The position numbers and the translations under genes were made by a program. A DNA stretch of 64,000 nucleotides from assembly GCA_016709315.1 (NCBI GenBank), contig JADJMZ010000003.1:682001-746000 (forward strand), in the 5' to 3' direction. This DNA is from Ignavibacteria bacterium. Lineage in GTDB: Bacteria; Bacteroidota; Ignavibacteria; Tepidaquicellales; Tepidaquicellaceae. The notes under the pieces are model-generated. The model made no database searches and was not told the DNA's origin. It saw only the letters and a program-made list of their open reading frames with translations. This document shows, piece by piece, positions 37,460 through 45,798 of the stretch. Each line of letters starts with the position of its first letter. The first letter of the stretch is position 1.

Positions 37460-38899
37460 TCAAAGCTCGTCAATTTTTTCAAGAAGCCAGATCTTATTAC
37501 TGACTTCTCTTTTCATTATCTCATCTTTAAGATTATGCAAACTGATCTCATTTCTTTTTCCGTCCTTAATTCCTGATTTTAATTCTGCAAGCTTTTGTAC
37601 AAAATAAAGAAAGTTGGCGAATACATTTTTTGCTGTTTCAGTAACCTTGATATCGTAGGATATAAAATGCTTTGAAGTATCTATAAGTGAATAAAGCTCA
37701 TCAAAAAATCCTGATTCATAATAGATCATTATCTGGAATCTCTTCAAAGTGATCTTTTCAATCTCGTTTTTGCTTTTGAATTTTGTAAGGTATTGAAGAG
37801 CGTCTTCATAGTTTTTCTTTTTAATATTCAGAATTACATTTGCAAGCAAAGAATACTGTTCACCGGAAGAAGGGTGAAGTCTGTCTTTGAAATCAATAAT
37901 AAATTTATCAGCCCAGTCAAATTTTTTCAGGTTTCCTGCCATACTGACTATATTAGCATACATCGGAGGGCTGATATAATCATCTTTGCCGGTATTAAAA
38001 AAACCGTGTTCAACCATCATCTTATAAGTATCAAACAATTCCTTTACATAGCGGGTATTTCCTTTCATTATTTTAAAATTACAGAAATTTACAAGAGCCA
38101 TGCTGAAATTAAACTTTTTATCAGTATTCAATTTTGTGAACAACTTTTTCAGAAGTTTCTTCAGTTTCAGATAAGAAGAATCATCATCGAAATTTATTAC
38201 TGTCTTTATTGCATAATAATGCATAAGAGCAAATTCGTTATTGCTCACCGGATTGTTTTCAAATGATTTAAGTACAATATCAAGAGTCCGCTTATCATAA
38301 GACTTATTATAAAGCTTGCTGTCATGAAATGAATTATAATTCTTTTCAAAAAAGTTTGAATAGAAGAACGCCATAAGACTTTCATTCATAATTTCAGATC
38401 TGCAGAAATTCCTGTCTTTGGTTTTGTAATGTATGGAGAGATAAGTCTGTTCAAGGTCTTCAGATAAATATTTATAATAGAAATGATCCGGATCAATGGG
38501 GGAGTTGTTAACTGCAGTTTTAAATAATTTAAGATTTTTTTCAAACAGCTGAAACAAATTCCTGTTGTTGAATATTCTGAGTAAATTTAATTCCTGTTCA
38601 AACTTATTTTCTTCGTAATTCTGAAGTTGAAGAAATTTTTCTGAAAGTTTCTGCAGCTCGAAAATAAGATTCTTCATTACACCATAGTTAAAGCTTTTTT
38701 CCCTGAAGAGTTCGTCCCAGACAGATTCCCTGTTCAGATTATTGCTTGCAAAATCGGGAAAATACTTTTTTATTACATTAAATAACTTGATGACATTGGA
38801 ATTATTGTTATAATACGGAGATCTCAAAAAATCCTCAAATCTTTTAAGCTCTTCTTTATTAAACGTTTTTAATAATTCAAGTAATGTACTTTTAATCAT
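37460..38899 (-). CDS. paralogous cytosolic family protein of unknown function, copy 5
   Basis: 479 residues, no export signal. Motifs: KTFNKEELKRFEDFLRSPYY, VWDELFREKSFNYG, MKNLIFELQKLSEKFL, then in the second half DDYISPPMYANIVSMAGNLK, DWADKFIIDFKDRLHPSSGE, IKKKNYEDALQYLTK, QIMIYYESGFFDELYSLIDT with SKHFIS and C-terminal NKIWLLEKIDEL. Clearly the closest relative of copy 2 by shared motifs throughout. Its divergent neighbour is not a gene but an orphan promoter and leader at 39035-39155, suggesting that the exported partner was lost. Confidence 0.88.
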   Translation of the reverse strand: MIKSTLLELLKTFNKEELKRFEDFLRSPYYNNNSNVIKLFNVIKKYFPDFASNNLNRESVWDELFREKSFNYGVMKNLIFELQKLSEKFLQLQNYEENKFEQELNLLRIFNNRNLFQLFEKNLKLFKTAVNNSPIDPDHFYYKYLSEDLEQTYLSIHYKTKDRNFCRSEIMNESLMAFFYSNFFEKNYNSFHDSKLYNKSYDKRTLDIVLKSFENNPVSNNEFALMHYYAIKTVINFDDDSSYLKLKKLLKKLFTKLNTDKKFNFSMALVNFCNFKIMKGNTRYVKELFDTYKMMVEHGFFNTGKDDYISPPMYANIVSMAGNLKKFDWADKFIIDFKDRLHPSSGEQYSLLANVILNIKKKNYEDALQYLTKFKSKNEIEKITLKRFQIMIYYESGFFDELYSLIDTSKHFISYDIKVTETAKNVFANFLYFVQKLAELKSGIKDGKRNEISLHNLKDEIMKREVSNKIWLLEKIDEL

Positions 38900-39034
38900 A
38901 TATTATATTTCAAGGTGAAATACACAATGTCAGATATTTCAGCATTTGTCTCAATTTAACAAAATATAAAGAAATTAGATTTGACATTTGGGATATACTA
39001 TTAGATTACAATGTGAAAACCTTTGGAAAGTTTC

Positions 39035-39066
39035 TTTGCTAAGATAAATCTGCAGGTTTATATTTG
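39035..39066 (+). promoter_or_regulatory. Bacteroidota-type promoter before the orphan leader
   Basis: TTTG at 39035-39038 (in TTTCTTTGC) and TATATTTG at 39059-39066, 20-base spacer. A full consensus match. Confidence 0.75.
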
Positions 39067-39069
39067 TAG

Positions 39070-39155
39070 CAGTTCATTTAAAATAATAGCCGGTGATAAA
39101 TCAGTCTGCGCAGACTATTATCTCAAAGGCATACCGGTATGGCAGGCTATTATTT
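39070..39155 (+). ncRNA. candidate three-way-junction leader RNA, copy 4, without a downstream gene
   Basis: P1 AAATAATAGCC (39081-39091) with GGCTATTATTT (39145-39155), eleven perfect pairs. P2 contains AGTCT-gcgc-AGACT extended by GATAA..TTATC. P3 is CATA-ccgg-TATG. Downstream there is only a four-codon start (ATG AAA CCT TTG TAA at 39179) and a terminator at 39239, so the transcript would be a non-coding RNA of roughly 190 bases. Confidence 0.68.
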
Positions 39156-39238
39156 GATTTGAAAATAACAAGTGTGTGATGAAACCTTTGTAATTAATAA
39201 TTATGAATTAATAATTAATTTTATTTCAAAATAAAAAT

Positions 39239-39262
39239 CCGGTTAAGATTACCGGCTTTTTA
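39239..39262 (+). terminator. intrinsic terminator after the orphan leader
   Basis: CCGGT-taagatt-ACCGG followed by CTTTTTAG; preceded by A-rich sequence, so it may also work for the minus-strand gene ending at 39322. Confidence 0.75.
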
Positions 39263-39321
39263 GTAATAAGTTAAAATCAAAAGTAAAAAAGTTTTAATAA
39301 CAACCATTCACAATTGCCTAT

Positions 39322-40779
39322 TCACTGCTTTTTCGTTTCTTCCAGCTTAGAAATAAACCACTCTTTAAACAAAAGTTCTTTTTCTTTCAGTATTTGTTTC
39401 TTAAGAAATGAGAGATCAGCTTTTTTTCCGGAAACTGATTTGAATAATTTATTCATATACGCGGCAAATTTATAAAACTCGGTCTTGTATGAATCGGGAA
39501 GACTTTCGTTATTTGCCAGAAACTTTTTATACGTTTCCAATTGCTCGTTAAGCAGGTCAAAATATTTGAGTTCAAAATAATTTATTATCGTAAGTTCCTT
39601 AATATAATTCTTGTTAAAAATATCATCACTTTTCATTTTAGAAAGGAATACCAGTGAATTATTAAAATCACCGGTACGAAAATTTTTGAAAGCATTATAA
39701 AATAAAACTATACTTTCTCTGTAATCGGGATGAATTCTGTTAAGGTGTGAATTTAAAAAACTTTCGCACCATTCAAATTCCATTAACTCAGTAGCGATCA
39801 GTATAATATTTCTTGCCATAATCATGCTCATATAACCGCTGCTATCATTAAAGTTTTCGTGCATAACCATGCTTTTGTAAATTTCTAATCCATAAGTAAG
39901 ATAAATTTTATCTGTTTTATACTTTAATCTGCAATAACTAATCAGATAAACCGAATAAGCAAAAATAATGCTTTTGTCAGCTTTTAGTTCATAAAGATCT
40001 GTAAGAACTAATTTTTTAAACTTTAAAAATTCATCCTCCGTGATCTTCCCGAGATTCATTTTTAAAAAATTTAATTCCAGATTTAAAGATGTGTCTTCAA
40101 AATCTTCATCTTTATAAATACTGATAAATGTTTCGCAATCCTTTATACCCTTATCTGTATCCGGAATAATTTTGTTTGTGATCACATAATTATAAAACCT
40201 GAGTGCATCAAGAATATAATACTTCTTAAGGTGTTTTATAGAATTAAAGCAGAGATCAAGATACTCTGATCTTACTTTATCTGAAACATTGATGTTTCCT
40301 TTTGATGACTCAAAAGTATTGTTGATCTTTAATTCGTTAATAAAATGAAGTTTAAGAAAATAATCCTTTTCGATTATCTCTTTTCCCATAATATCCTTCT
40401 CCAGTTCTTTTAAATTTTTTTCACAAAGGTTATTAAGTTTTCTGCTCTGGAGAGTATTGATAAGAGATTTTTTTAATTCAAACTTATTCTTCTGAATCTC
40501 CTGATCTGTAATAAATTTCTCAGCAAGTTTCTGCAGATCAAAGATCAGATTTTTCATAGAGCCGTAATTATATTTTTTATGGGGGAGAATACCCGAATAA
40601 ACAATTTCTTTCCTCAATCCTTCATTTCTGAATTCAGGATAATATATTTTGATTTGATCGAACAGTTTAATCAGAGGAGTTTGTTTGTTAAAATAAGGTG
40701 AACTGATCATCTCACGGAATTTTTTTATTTCCTCAGCCGAAAAAGTTCTTAGTATATCTATTAAAAGAGTGTTTATCAT
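39322..40779 (-). CDS. paralogous cytosolic family protein of unknown function, copy 6
   Basis: 485 residues from the ATG at 40779, which matches the family start (INTLLIDILRTFSAEEIKKF); an ATG three codons upstream is also possible. Motifs: REMISSPYFNK, IVYSGILPHKKYNYG, MKNLIFDLQKLAEKFI, then MIMARNIILIATELMEFEWC and NRIHPDYRESIVLFYNAFKN, a FRTGDFNNSLVFLSKMK repeat-like segment and C-terminal KEWFISKLEETKKQ. Tandem in orientation with copy 5, separated by the orphan leader. Head-to-head with the 1,300-residue FG-GAP gene at 40936 across 156 bases, the tightest such pair among intact copies. Confidence 0.88.
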   Translation of the reverse strand: MINTLLIDILRTFSAEEIKKFREMISSPYFNKQTPLIKLFDQIKIYYPEFRNEGLRKEIVYSGILPHKKYNYGSMKNLIFDLQKLAEKFITDQEIQKNKFELKKSLINTLQSRKLNNLCEKNLKELEKDIMGKEIIEKDYFLKLHFINELKINNTFESSKGNINVSDKVRSEYLDLCFNSIKHLKKYYILDALRFYNYVITNKIIPDTDKGIKDCETFISIYKDEDFEDTSLNLELNFLKMNLGKITEDEFLKFKKLVLTDLYELKADKSIIFAYSVYLISYCRLKYKTDKIYLTYGLEIYKSMVMHENFNDSSGYMSMIMARNIILIATELMEFEWCESFLNSHLNRIHPDYRESIVLFYNAFKNFRTGDFNNSLVFLSKMKSDDIFNKNYIKELTIINYFELKYFDLLNEQLETYKKFLANNESLPDSYKTEFYKFAAYMNKLFKSVSGKKADLSFLKKQILKEKELLFKEWFISKLEETKKQ

Positions 40780-40870
40780 AAGGTGCAAAATAATATAACT
40801 TTACTGCAATTAAAGTATAATTATTGCATGAAAAGATTAGTCCAAAAGGTGAAATCCAATAAATAGTTTC

Positions 40871-40902
40871 TTTGAAAGGAGTTGCAATTATGAGTATGTT
40901 GT
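40871..40902 (+). promoter_or_regulatory. probable promoter for the 40936 gene
   Basis: TTTG at 40871-40874 (in TTTCTTTG) and TATGTTGT at 40895-40902, 20-base spacer; the -7 is slightly off consensus. No leader structure follows. Confidence 0.6.
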
Positions 40903-40935
40903 TAAAAATATTAATTCAAATTAAAATTTAAATTC

Positions 40936-43900
40936 ATGAAAATTAATTATGCGATACTGACTGTTCTTTTGCTGATATTACTTTCTAATCAGGATACTAA
41001 AGCAAGCGGAACAAAGTCAGTGAATAACAATTCTTTTATTTCCAGAACTCAAAACACTCAACACAGTCAACACACTCAACACAGTCAACACACTCAAAAC
41101 ACTCCACACACTCCGCACTCAACTGCAGATTCATTACCGGAAGGTTTTACAAATGAAAAAATTAAAGATCTCAGGGATGAAAACGGGAATAAAATATTTT
41201 CCGGGAAAAATACAAATCCTGAGGATGAAGGAGATGCTTTTCAGCAGAGGTCTTTCAATGGATCTGCAGCGAATGATGCATACGGATACAGTATATCAGA
41301 GGCAGGTGATGTAAATGGTGACGGGTATGATGATATAATAATAGGAGCGCCTTACAATGCCGCAGCAGGGATTGACGCAGGGAGAGCTTACATTTATTTT
41401 GGCGGGATGAATGTGAACAGTATTGCAGATGTAATTTTATCGGGTGAAGCTCCATCAATATATTTTGGAATATCTGTTTCCGGTGCAGGCGATGTTAACG
41501 GAGACGGATTCTCTGACGTAATAGTCGGCGCTTACGGTTACAGCTCTTCTACCGGAAGAGCGTACATATATTATGGTAACTCATTAATGAATAATTCCGC
41601 TGATGTAATTTTGACCGGAGCAGCGGCGAATAATTATTTTGGAATATCTGTTTCCGATGCAGGTGATGTGAACGGCGACGGTTATTCAGATGTATTGGCA
41701 GGAGCTTACGGATATTCATCTTTTACAGGACGGGCTTATGTTTATTACGGCGGAGTTTCAATGGATAATGTTGCTGATGTAACTTTCACAGGTGAATCGG
41801 CAAATAATTATTTTGGCTTGTCAGTATCTTCAGCAGGAGATTTAAACGGAGACGGTTACTCTGATATTGTTACCGGAGCAAAGCGATACAATTCTTACAC
41901 AGGTAAAGCTTATGTATTTTTCGGAAGTTCATCAATGGACAATACAGCTGATCTTACATTAACAGGTGAAACAACAAGTAACTTTTTCGGAGAGTCGGTA
42001 TCCACAGCGGAAGATGTAAACGGCGATGGTTACTCTGATTTAATTATCGGAGCTTCAAGTTACGGAGGCGGGAACGGGAGAGTATATTTATATTACGGAG
42101 GTTCGGCAATGAATAACACTGCGGATGTTACTTTTACAGGAACCACGTTAACAAATTTCGGAAATTCAGTTTCAAATGCAGGAGATGTAAACGGCGACGG
42201 ATATTCGGATATAATTGCCGGAGAGAAGAATGCTTACAATTCTGCCACAGGCCGCGCTTATATTTATTTCGGAGGATCTGCAATGAATAATAACGCTGAT
42301 CAAATACTTACCGGAGAGGCATCATCAAATTATTTCGGAGCATCAGTATCCGATGCAGGAGATATGAACGGCGACGGATTTTCGGATGTAATTACCGGAG
42401 CGTACGGTTTTAACAGTAACACGGGAAAATCTTATCTTTACATGTATAGCATGAACGGTACATTTATATCAGAGCTGAGCATGACAGGTGCGGCAACATT
42501 GCGTGAATTAGGAGCATCGGTTTCATCAGCCGGAGATGTAAACGGGGATGGATTTGATGACCTTATTATTGGCGCTCCATTTTCAGGAGGCGGCGCTGTA
42601 GCAGGGGATGCATACATTTTTTTTGGCGGAGCAATCATGGATAATATCGCGGATGTTTCACTTGCAGGTGAAGCATCAGGTAATCGTTTTGGAAATTCAG
42701 TTTCAAAAGCAGGCGACGTAAACGGCGACGGATATTCCGATGTAATTATTGGTGCCTGGGGATACAGCTCAGCTAAAGGAAGAGCTTACATATTTTACGG
42801 AGGAGCAAATATGAATAATACCGCTGATATTATTATGACAGGAGTGAATACAAATGATTATTTTGGTGCAGGGGTTTCCGGAGCAGGAGATGTGAACGGC
42901 GACGGATTCGCTGATGTGATCATCGGTTCGGAAGGATTCAGTTCTTCTACAGGCAGAGCTTATATATTTTACGGAGGAGCAGTTATGAATAATTCCGCTG
43001 ATGTAACAATGAATGGTGATTCAGCGCAAAATTTTTTTGGTGGTTCAGTTTCATCTGCAGGTGATGTAAACGGAGACGGATATTCTGATGTAATCGTTGG
43101 AGCGCACGGATACAGAGCTAATACAGGCAAAGCTTATGTATATTACGGCGGAGAAATTATGAACAGTACATCAGATGTAATATTTACAGGCGAATCAGCA
43201 GACGATAATTTTGGCTGGTCAGTTTCTACCGCAGGTGATGTAAACGGCGACGGGTTTTCTGATGTGATTGCCGGAGCTCATCGCGCAGCATCCGGTTCCG
43301 GCAGAGCATATATTTTCTACGGAGGTTTGGTTATGAATATTTATCCGGATGTTGTACTGACAGGAGAACTGCCTTTGACATATACTTATGGAATTTCTGT
43401 CTCTAATGCGGGTGATATTAACAGAGACGGATATTCAGATGTAATTGTCGGCGCTTCTAATTACAATACAAATACAGGTCAGGCATTCATTTATTACGGA
43501 GGATCTGTTATGAACAATGTTCCGGATATTACAATGACAGGTGAAGGAATAAATACGAGTTATGGAAATTCAATATCTTCAGCCGGAGATCTGAACGGGG
43601 ACGGAAACCCGGATCTGATAATTGGCGCACGTCAGACTAATTCGCTTGCAGGAAAGTGTTTTATCTATTTTGCTTCTTCGCCGAATGTTCATCCGAATAT
43701 TTTATCAGTAAATGATGTTGCAGGTGATCAGGGCGGATATATAAATCTGAAATTTGCAAGAAGCGCATTTGATGTTCCGTTAAGTGAAACAGGAGGCATC
43801 AATTATCAAATAGAAAGAAGCGCGCCTCCGAATGTAAATGGATATCAATGGATTTCTGTTGCAACTGTTTCAGGGACAAGTAATACGTTTTACACAGTGG

Positions 43901-44838
43901 AAGTTCATACTCCTCTTGATTCAGGTATATCAGGAAACAATACATATTTTTTTAGAGTCACAGCAATATCAAACTCTACAGGCGCAATATGGCGTTCCAA
44001 TATTTTAAGCGGCTACAGTATTGATAATCTCTATCCTCTTCCGCCTTTGAATCTCATGGCAGCTCAGTCGGGAAATTCTGTTAATCTTAACTGGAATCAG
44101 AATTCCGAAAATGACTTAAGGCAATATTTAATTTACCGCAATGGAATTCAGATCGGAACATCTTTAACACTGAACTTCACCGATAATTATTTTTCCGCTG
44201 ATTCTGCTTTCATATACAGAATTGCAGCAGAAGACATTCACGGAAACATCGGAGGATTATCAAATCCTGCCGGTGTAACTCTGACATCTGCAAATGTAAT
44301 TGTAAAAGTTATCCCTGAAGGATTTTATAATTTATCAACTCAAAAATTAAATTCAAGAGATACAGTAAGAGCTTATTTACATTCAGACATATCTCCTTAC
44401 AATGTTATAGATTCAGCAATAGCAATAACAGACTCAGTATCATTTGCAGGGACATTCAGATTTTCCGGTGCGCCAAACGGAATATATTTTTTAGCAGTGA
44501 AGCACAGAAATTCAATCGGGACATGGAGCGCTTCAGGCGTTTCCGTAACTGCCGGCAGTACGGTAAATTATGATTTTACATCTTCAGCTTCACAGTCTTA
44601 TGGAAACAACCTGATTCAGGTAAATGCTTCGCCTCTGAGATATGCAATATACAGCGGCGACGTTAATCAGGACGGCATAACGGACGCTTCTGATCTGAGC
44701 GAAGCAGACAATGACGCTCTGAATTCATTAAGCGGATATGTAAGAACAGATGTGACGGGAGATGATTTTGTGGATGCTGCCGATGTAAGTATTATTGATA
44801 ACAATTCTTTTAATTCGGTGAGTGTGATTACTCCTTAA
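40936..44838 (+). CDS. large exported FG-GAP propeller protein with fibronectin-like domains and dockerin-type module
   Basis: 1,300 residues. Signal peptide (YAILTVLLLILLSNQDTKAS), a His/Ser/Thr/Gln-rich repeat linker (residues 35-65), and the same pre-domain as the 13338 protein (SLPEGFTNEKIKDLRDENGN). About fifteen FG-GAP repeats follow (ISEAGDVNGDGYDDIIIGA, GRAYIYFGG). Residues 920-1120 form two beta-sandwich domains; the second is fibronectin type III-like (PPLNLMAAQSGNSVNLNWNQ, LRQYLIYRNG). The C-terminal module (RAYLHSDISPY, VKHRNSIGTWS, DVNQDGITDASD, DVTGDDFVDAAD) ends VSVITP. It is divergent from family copy 6. Likely a calcium-stabilised surface adhesin-like protein by analogy with integrin-type propellers; not demonstrated. 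Confidence 0.93.
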   Translation: MKINYAILTVLLLILLSNQDTKASGTKSVNNNSFISRTQNTQHSQHTQHSQHTQNTPHTPHSTADSLPEGFTNEKIKDLRDENGNKIFSGKNTNPEDEGDAFQQRSFNGSAANDAYGYSISEAGDVNGDGYDDIIIGAPYNAAAGIDAGRAYIYFGGMNVNSIADVILSGEAPSIYFGISVSGAGDVNGDGFSDVIVGAYGYSSSTGRAYIYYGNSLMNNSADVILTGAAANNYFGISVSDAGDVNGDGYSDVLAGAYGYSSFTGRAYVYYGGVSMDNVADVTFTGESANNYFGLSVSSAGDLNGDGYSDIVTGAKRYNSYTGKAYVFFGSSSMDNTADLTLTGETTSNFFGESVSTAEDVNGDGYSDLIIGASSYGGGNGRVYLYYGGSAMNNTADVTFTGTTLTNFGNSVSNAGDVNGDGYSDIIAGEKNAYNSATGRAYIYFGGSAMNNNADQILTGEASSNYFGASVSDAGDMNGDGFSDVITGAYGFNSNTGKSYLYMYSMNGTFISELSMTGAATLRELGASVSSAGDVNGDGFDDLIIGAPFSGGGAVAGDAYIFFGGAIMDNIADVSLAGEASGNRFGNSVSKAGDVNGDGYSDVIIGAWGYSSAKGRAYIFYGGANMNNTADIIMTGVNTNDYFGAGVSGAGDVNGDGFADVIIGSEGFSSSTGRAYIFYGGAVMNNSADVTMNGDSAQNFFGGSVSSAGDVNGDGYSDVIVGAHGYRANTGKAYVYYGGEIMNSTSDVIFTGESADDNFGWSVSTAGDVNGDGFSDVIAGAHRAASGSGRAYIFYGGLVMNIYPDVVLTGELPLTYTYGISVSNAGDINRDGYSDVIVGASNYNTNTGQAFIYYGGSVMNNVPDITMTGEGINTSYGNSISSAGDLNGDGNPDLIIGARQTNSLAGKCFIYFASSPNVHPNILSVNDVAGDQGGYINLKFARSAFDVPLSETGGINYQIERSAPPNVNGYQWISVATVSGTSNTFYTVEVHTPLDSGISGNNTYFFRVTAISNSTGAIWRSNILSGYSIDNLYPLPPLNLMAAQSGNSVNLNWNQNSENDLRQYLIYRNGIQIGTSLTLNFTDNYFSADSAFIYRIAAEDIHGNIGGLSNPAGVTLTSANVIVKVIPEGFYNLSTQKLNSRDTVRAYLHSDISPYNVIDSAIAITDSVSFAGTFRFSGAPNGIYFLAVKHRNSIGTWSASGVSVTAGSTVNYDFTSSASQSYGNNLIQVNASPLRYAIYSGDVNQDGITDASDLSEADNDALNSLSGYVRTDVTGDDFVDAADVSIIDNNSFNSVSVITP
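41046..41118 (+). repeat. nine-base coding tandem repeat (CACACTCAA / CACAGTCAA)
   Basis: About eight degenerate nine-base units encode Q-H-T, Q-H-S and N-T-P tripeptides after the signal peptide. It corresponds to the N-T-Q repeat at 13436. Confidence 0.8.
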
Positions 44839-44878
44839 TAATTAATAATTAGTAATTAGGAATTAATAATTACGAATT

Positions 44879-44930
44879 ACCTGCCTCGCTCTTGCCTTGC
44901 TGCGCAGTGCTTAGCGAGGCATGGCGGGCG
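44879..44930. repeat. GC-rich palindromic repeat, REP/MITE-like
   Basis: ACCTGCCTCGC at the left and GCGAGGCATGGCGGG at the right, with an inner GCAAG/CTTGC-like core. It interrupts a heptanucleotide array: TACGAAT units continue on both sides. Confidence 0.55.
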
Positions 44931-44934
44931 AATT

Positions 44935-45075
44935 ACGAAGTTACGAATTACGAATTACGAATTACGAATTACGAATTACGAGTTACGAATTACGAGTTAC
45001 GAATTACGAGTTACGAATTACGAGTTACGAATTACGAGTTACGAATTACGAGTTACGAATTACGAGTTACGAATT
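44935..45075. repeat. heptanucleotide array TTACGAA/TTACGAG (complement of ATTCGTA type)
   Basis: About twenty units, the most regular array in the window. Twenty-one bases equal seven codons, so all three frames stay open and read peptides such as NYELRVT; this is not a gene. The same peptide is present in two T9SS sorting domains here. Confidence 0.9.
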
Positions 45076-45098
45076 AAGGATTAAATTTAGTAATAATT

Positions 45099-45128
45099 AA
45101 AAAGCCGGTTTATAAATTGCCGGCTTTT
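45099..45128. terminator. intrinsic terminator between convergent genes
   Basis: AAAAGCCGG and CCGGCTTTT pair around an eleven-base loop, with A and T tracts on the two sides, so it can act in both directions. Confidence 0.8.
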
Positions 45129-45228
45129 GTCTTTGTTGAAAGTTGATTTTTAAGTCTCTGCTAAGCTAGGTAAGAAAAATCTAAAATCAATAAATTCCAA
45201 ATACGAAATTCCAAATTCCAAATGCAAA

Positions 45229-45798
45229 TCACGGTTTCATAACACTAATGGCATTGAAAGCATTATTATCAACAATGCTCAGGTCAGATGCATCCACGAA
45301 TCTATCTCCGTCAAGATCAGTAACAATATAGGGCTGAACAAAAAATGAAATATCATTATCAACCATGCTCATATCCGCTGCGTCAATTATGCCGTCCTGA
45401 TTCGTGTCCCCGGTGTAAATACAATATTCTCCTCCTTTATATTTAAGATTATTTCCATATGCTTTAGTGCTGGAAGTTCTGAAGTCATAACTTAAAGGAT
45501 GTCCGAGAGGGAACTGCTGTACAGTCTTTGCCCAGGTCTCTATTGAGTTTCTGTGCTTGACGACAATATAATAGTAAACTCCGCTGCTGGCGTTAGGAAA
45601 ATTTGCAATGCAGTATCCGTTAGCGCTTAAATTTACTCTTGCCGAATCTACTACATTAAACGGGGAAAGAGGAGCTCTCAGTAAAACTGTTACCGTATCT
45701 TCTTCCATCACAGATCCGTTCCACCTGCCTTCAAGAGGAGAAATAAAGTTCAAGAGATACAATGCCGTTTCCCGTAAAATCTTCTTTTGTGGTGTCAA
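45229..45798 (-). CDS. dockerin-type module, 3' part of a frameshifted M23 peptidase gene
   Basis: The frame begins inside the 3' end of the M23 gene and encodes essentially a complete C-terminal module: EGRWNGSVMEEDTVTVLLRA, SPFNVVDSARV, VKHRNSIETWAK, DTNQDGIIDAADMS, DLDGDRFVDASD and final ISVMKP. It has no signal peptide or plausible start of its own. Joining it to the upstream frame by a one-base shift near 45750-45775 gives a normal layout of exported domain plus module. The second F-hand is slightly different from the others (DLDGDRF instead of DVTGDNF). Either the gene is broken, the assembly has an indel, or a shift occurs in translation; no classical slippery heptamer was seen. Confidence 0.8.
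   Translation of the reverse strand: MTPQKKILRETALYLLNFISPLEGRWNGSVMEEDTVTVLLRAPLSPFNVVDSARVNLSANGYCIANFPNASSGVYYYIVVKHRNSIETWAKTVQQFPLGHPLSYDFRTSSTKAYGNNLKYKGGEYCIYTGDTNQDGIIDAADMSMVDNDISFFVQPYIVTDLDGDRFVDASDLSIVDNNAFNAISVMKP

Noticed and set aside
44892..45077. Open frame of 61 codons reading NYELRVT repeats
   Set aside because: It is the translation of a seven-base tandem array, which is open in all frames; no start signal or domain.
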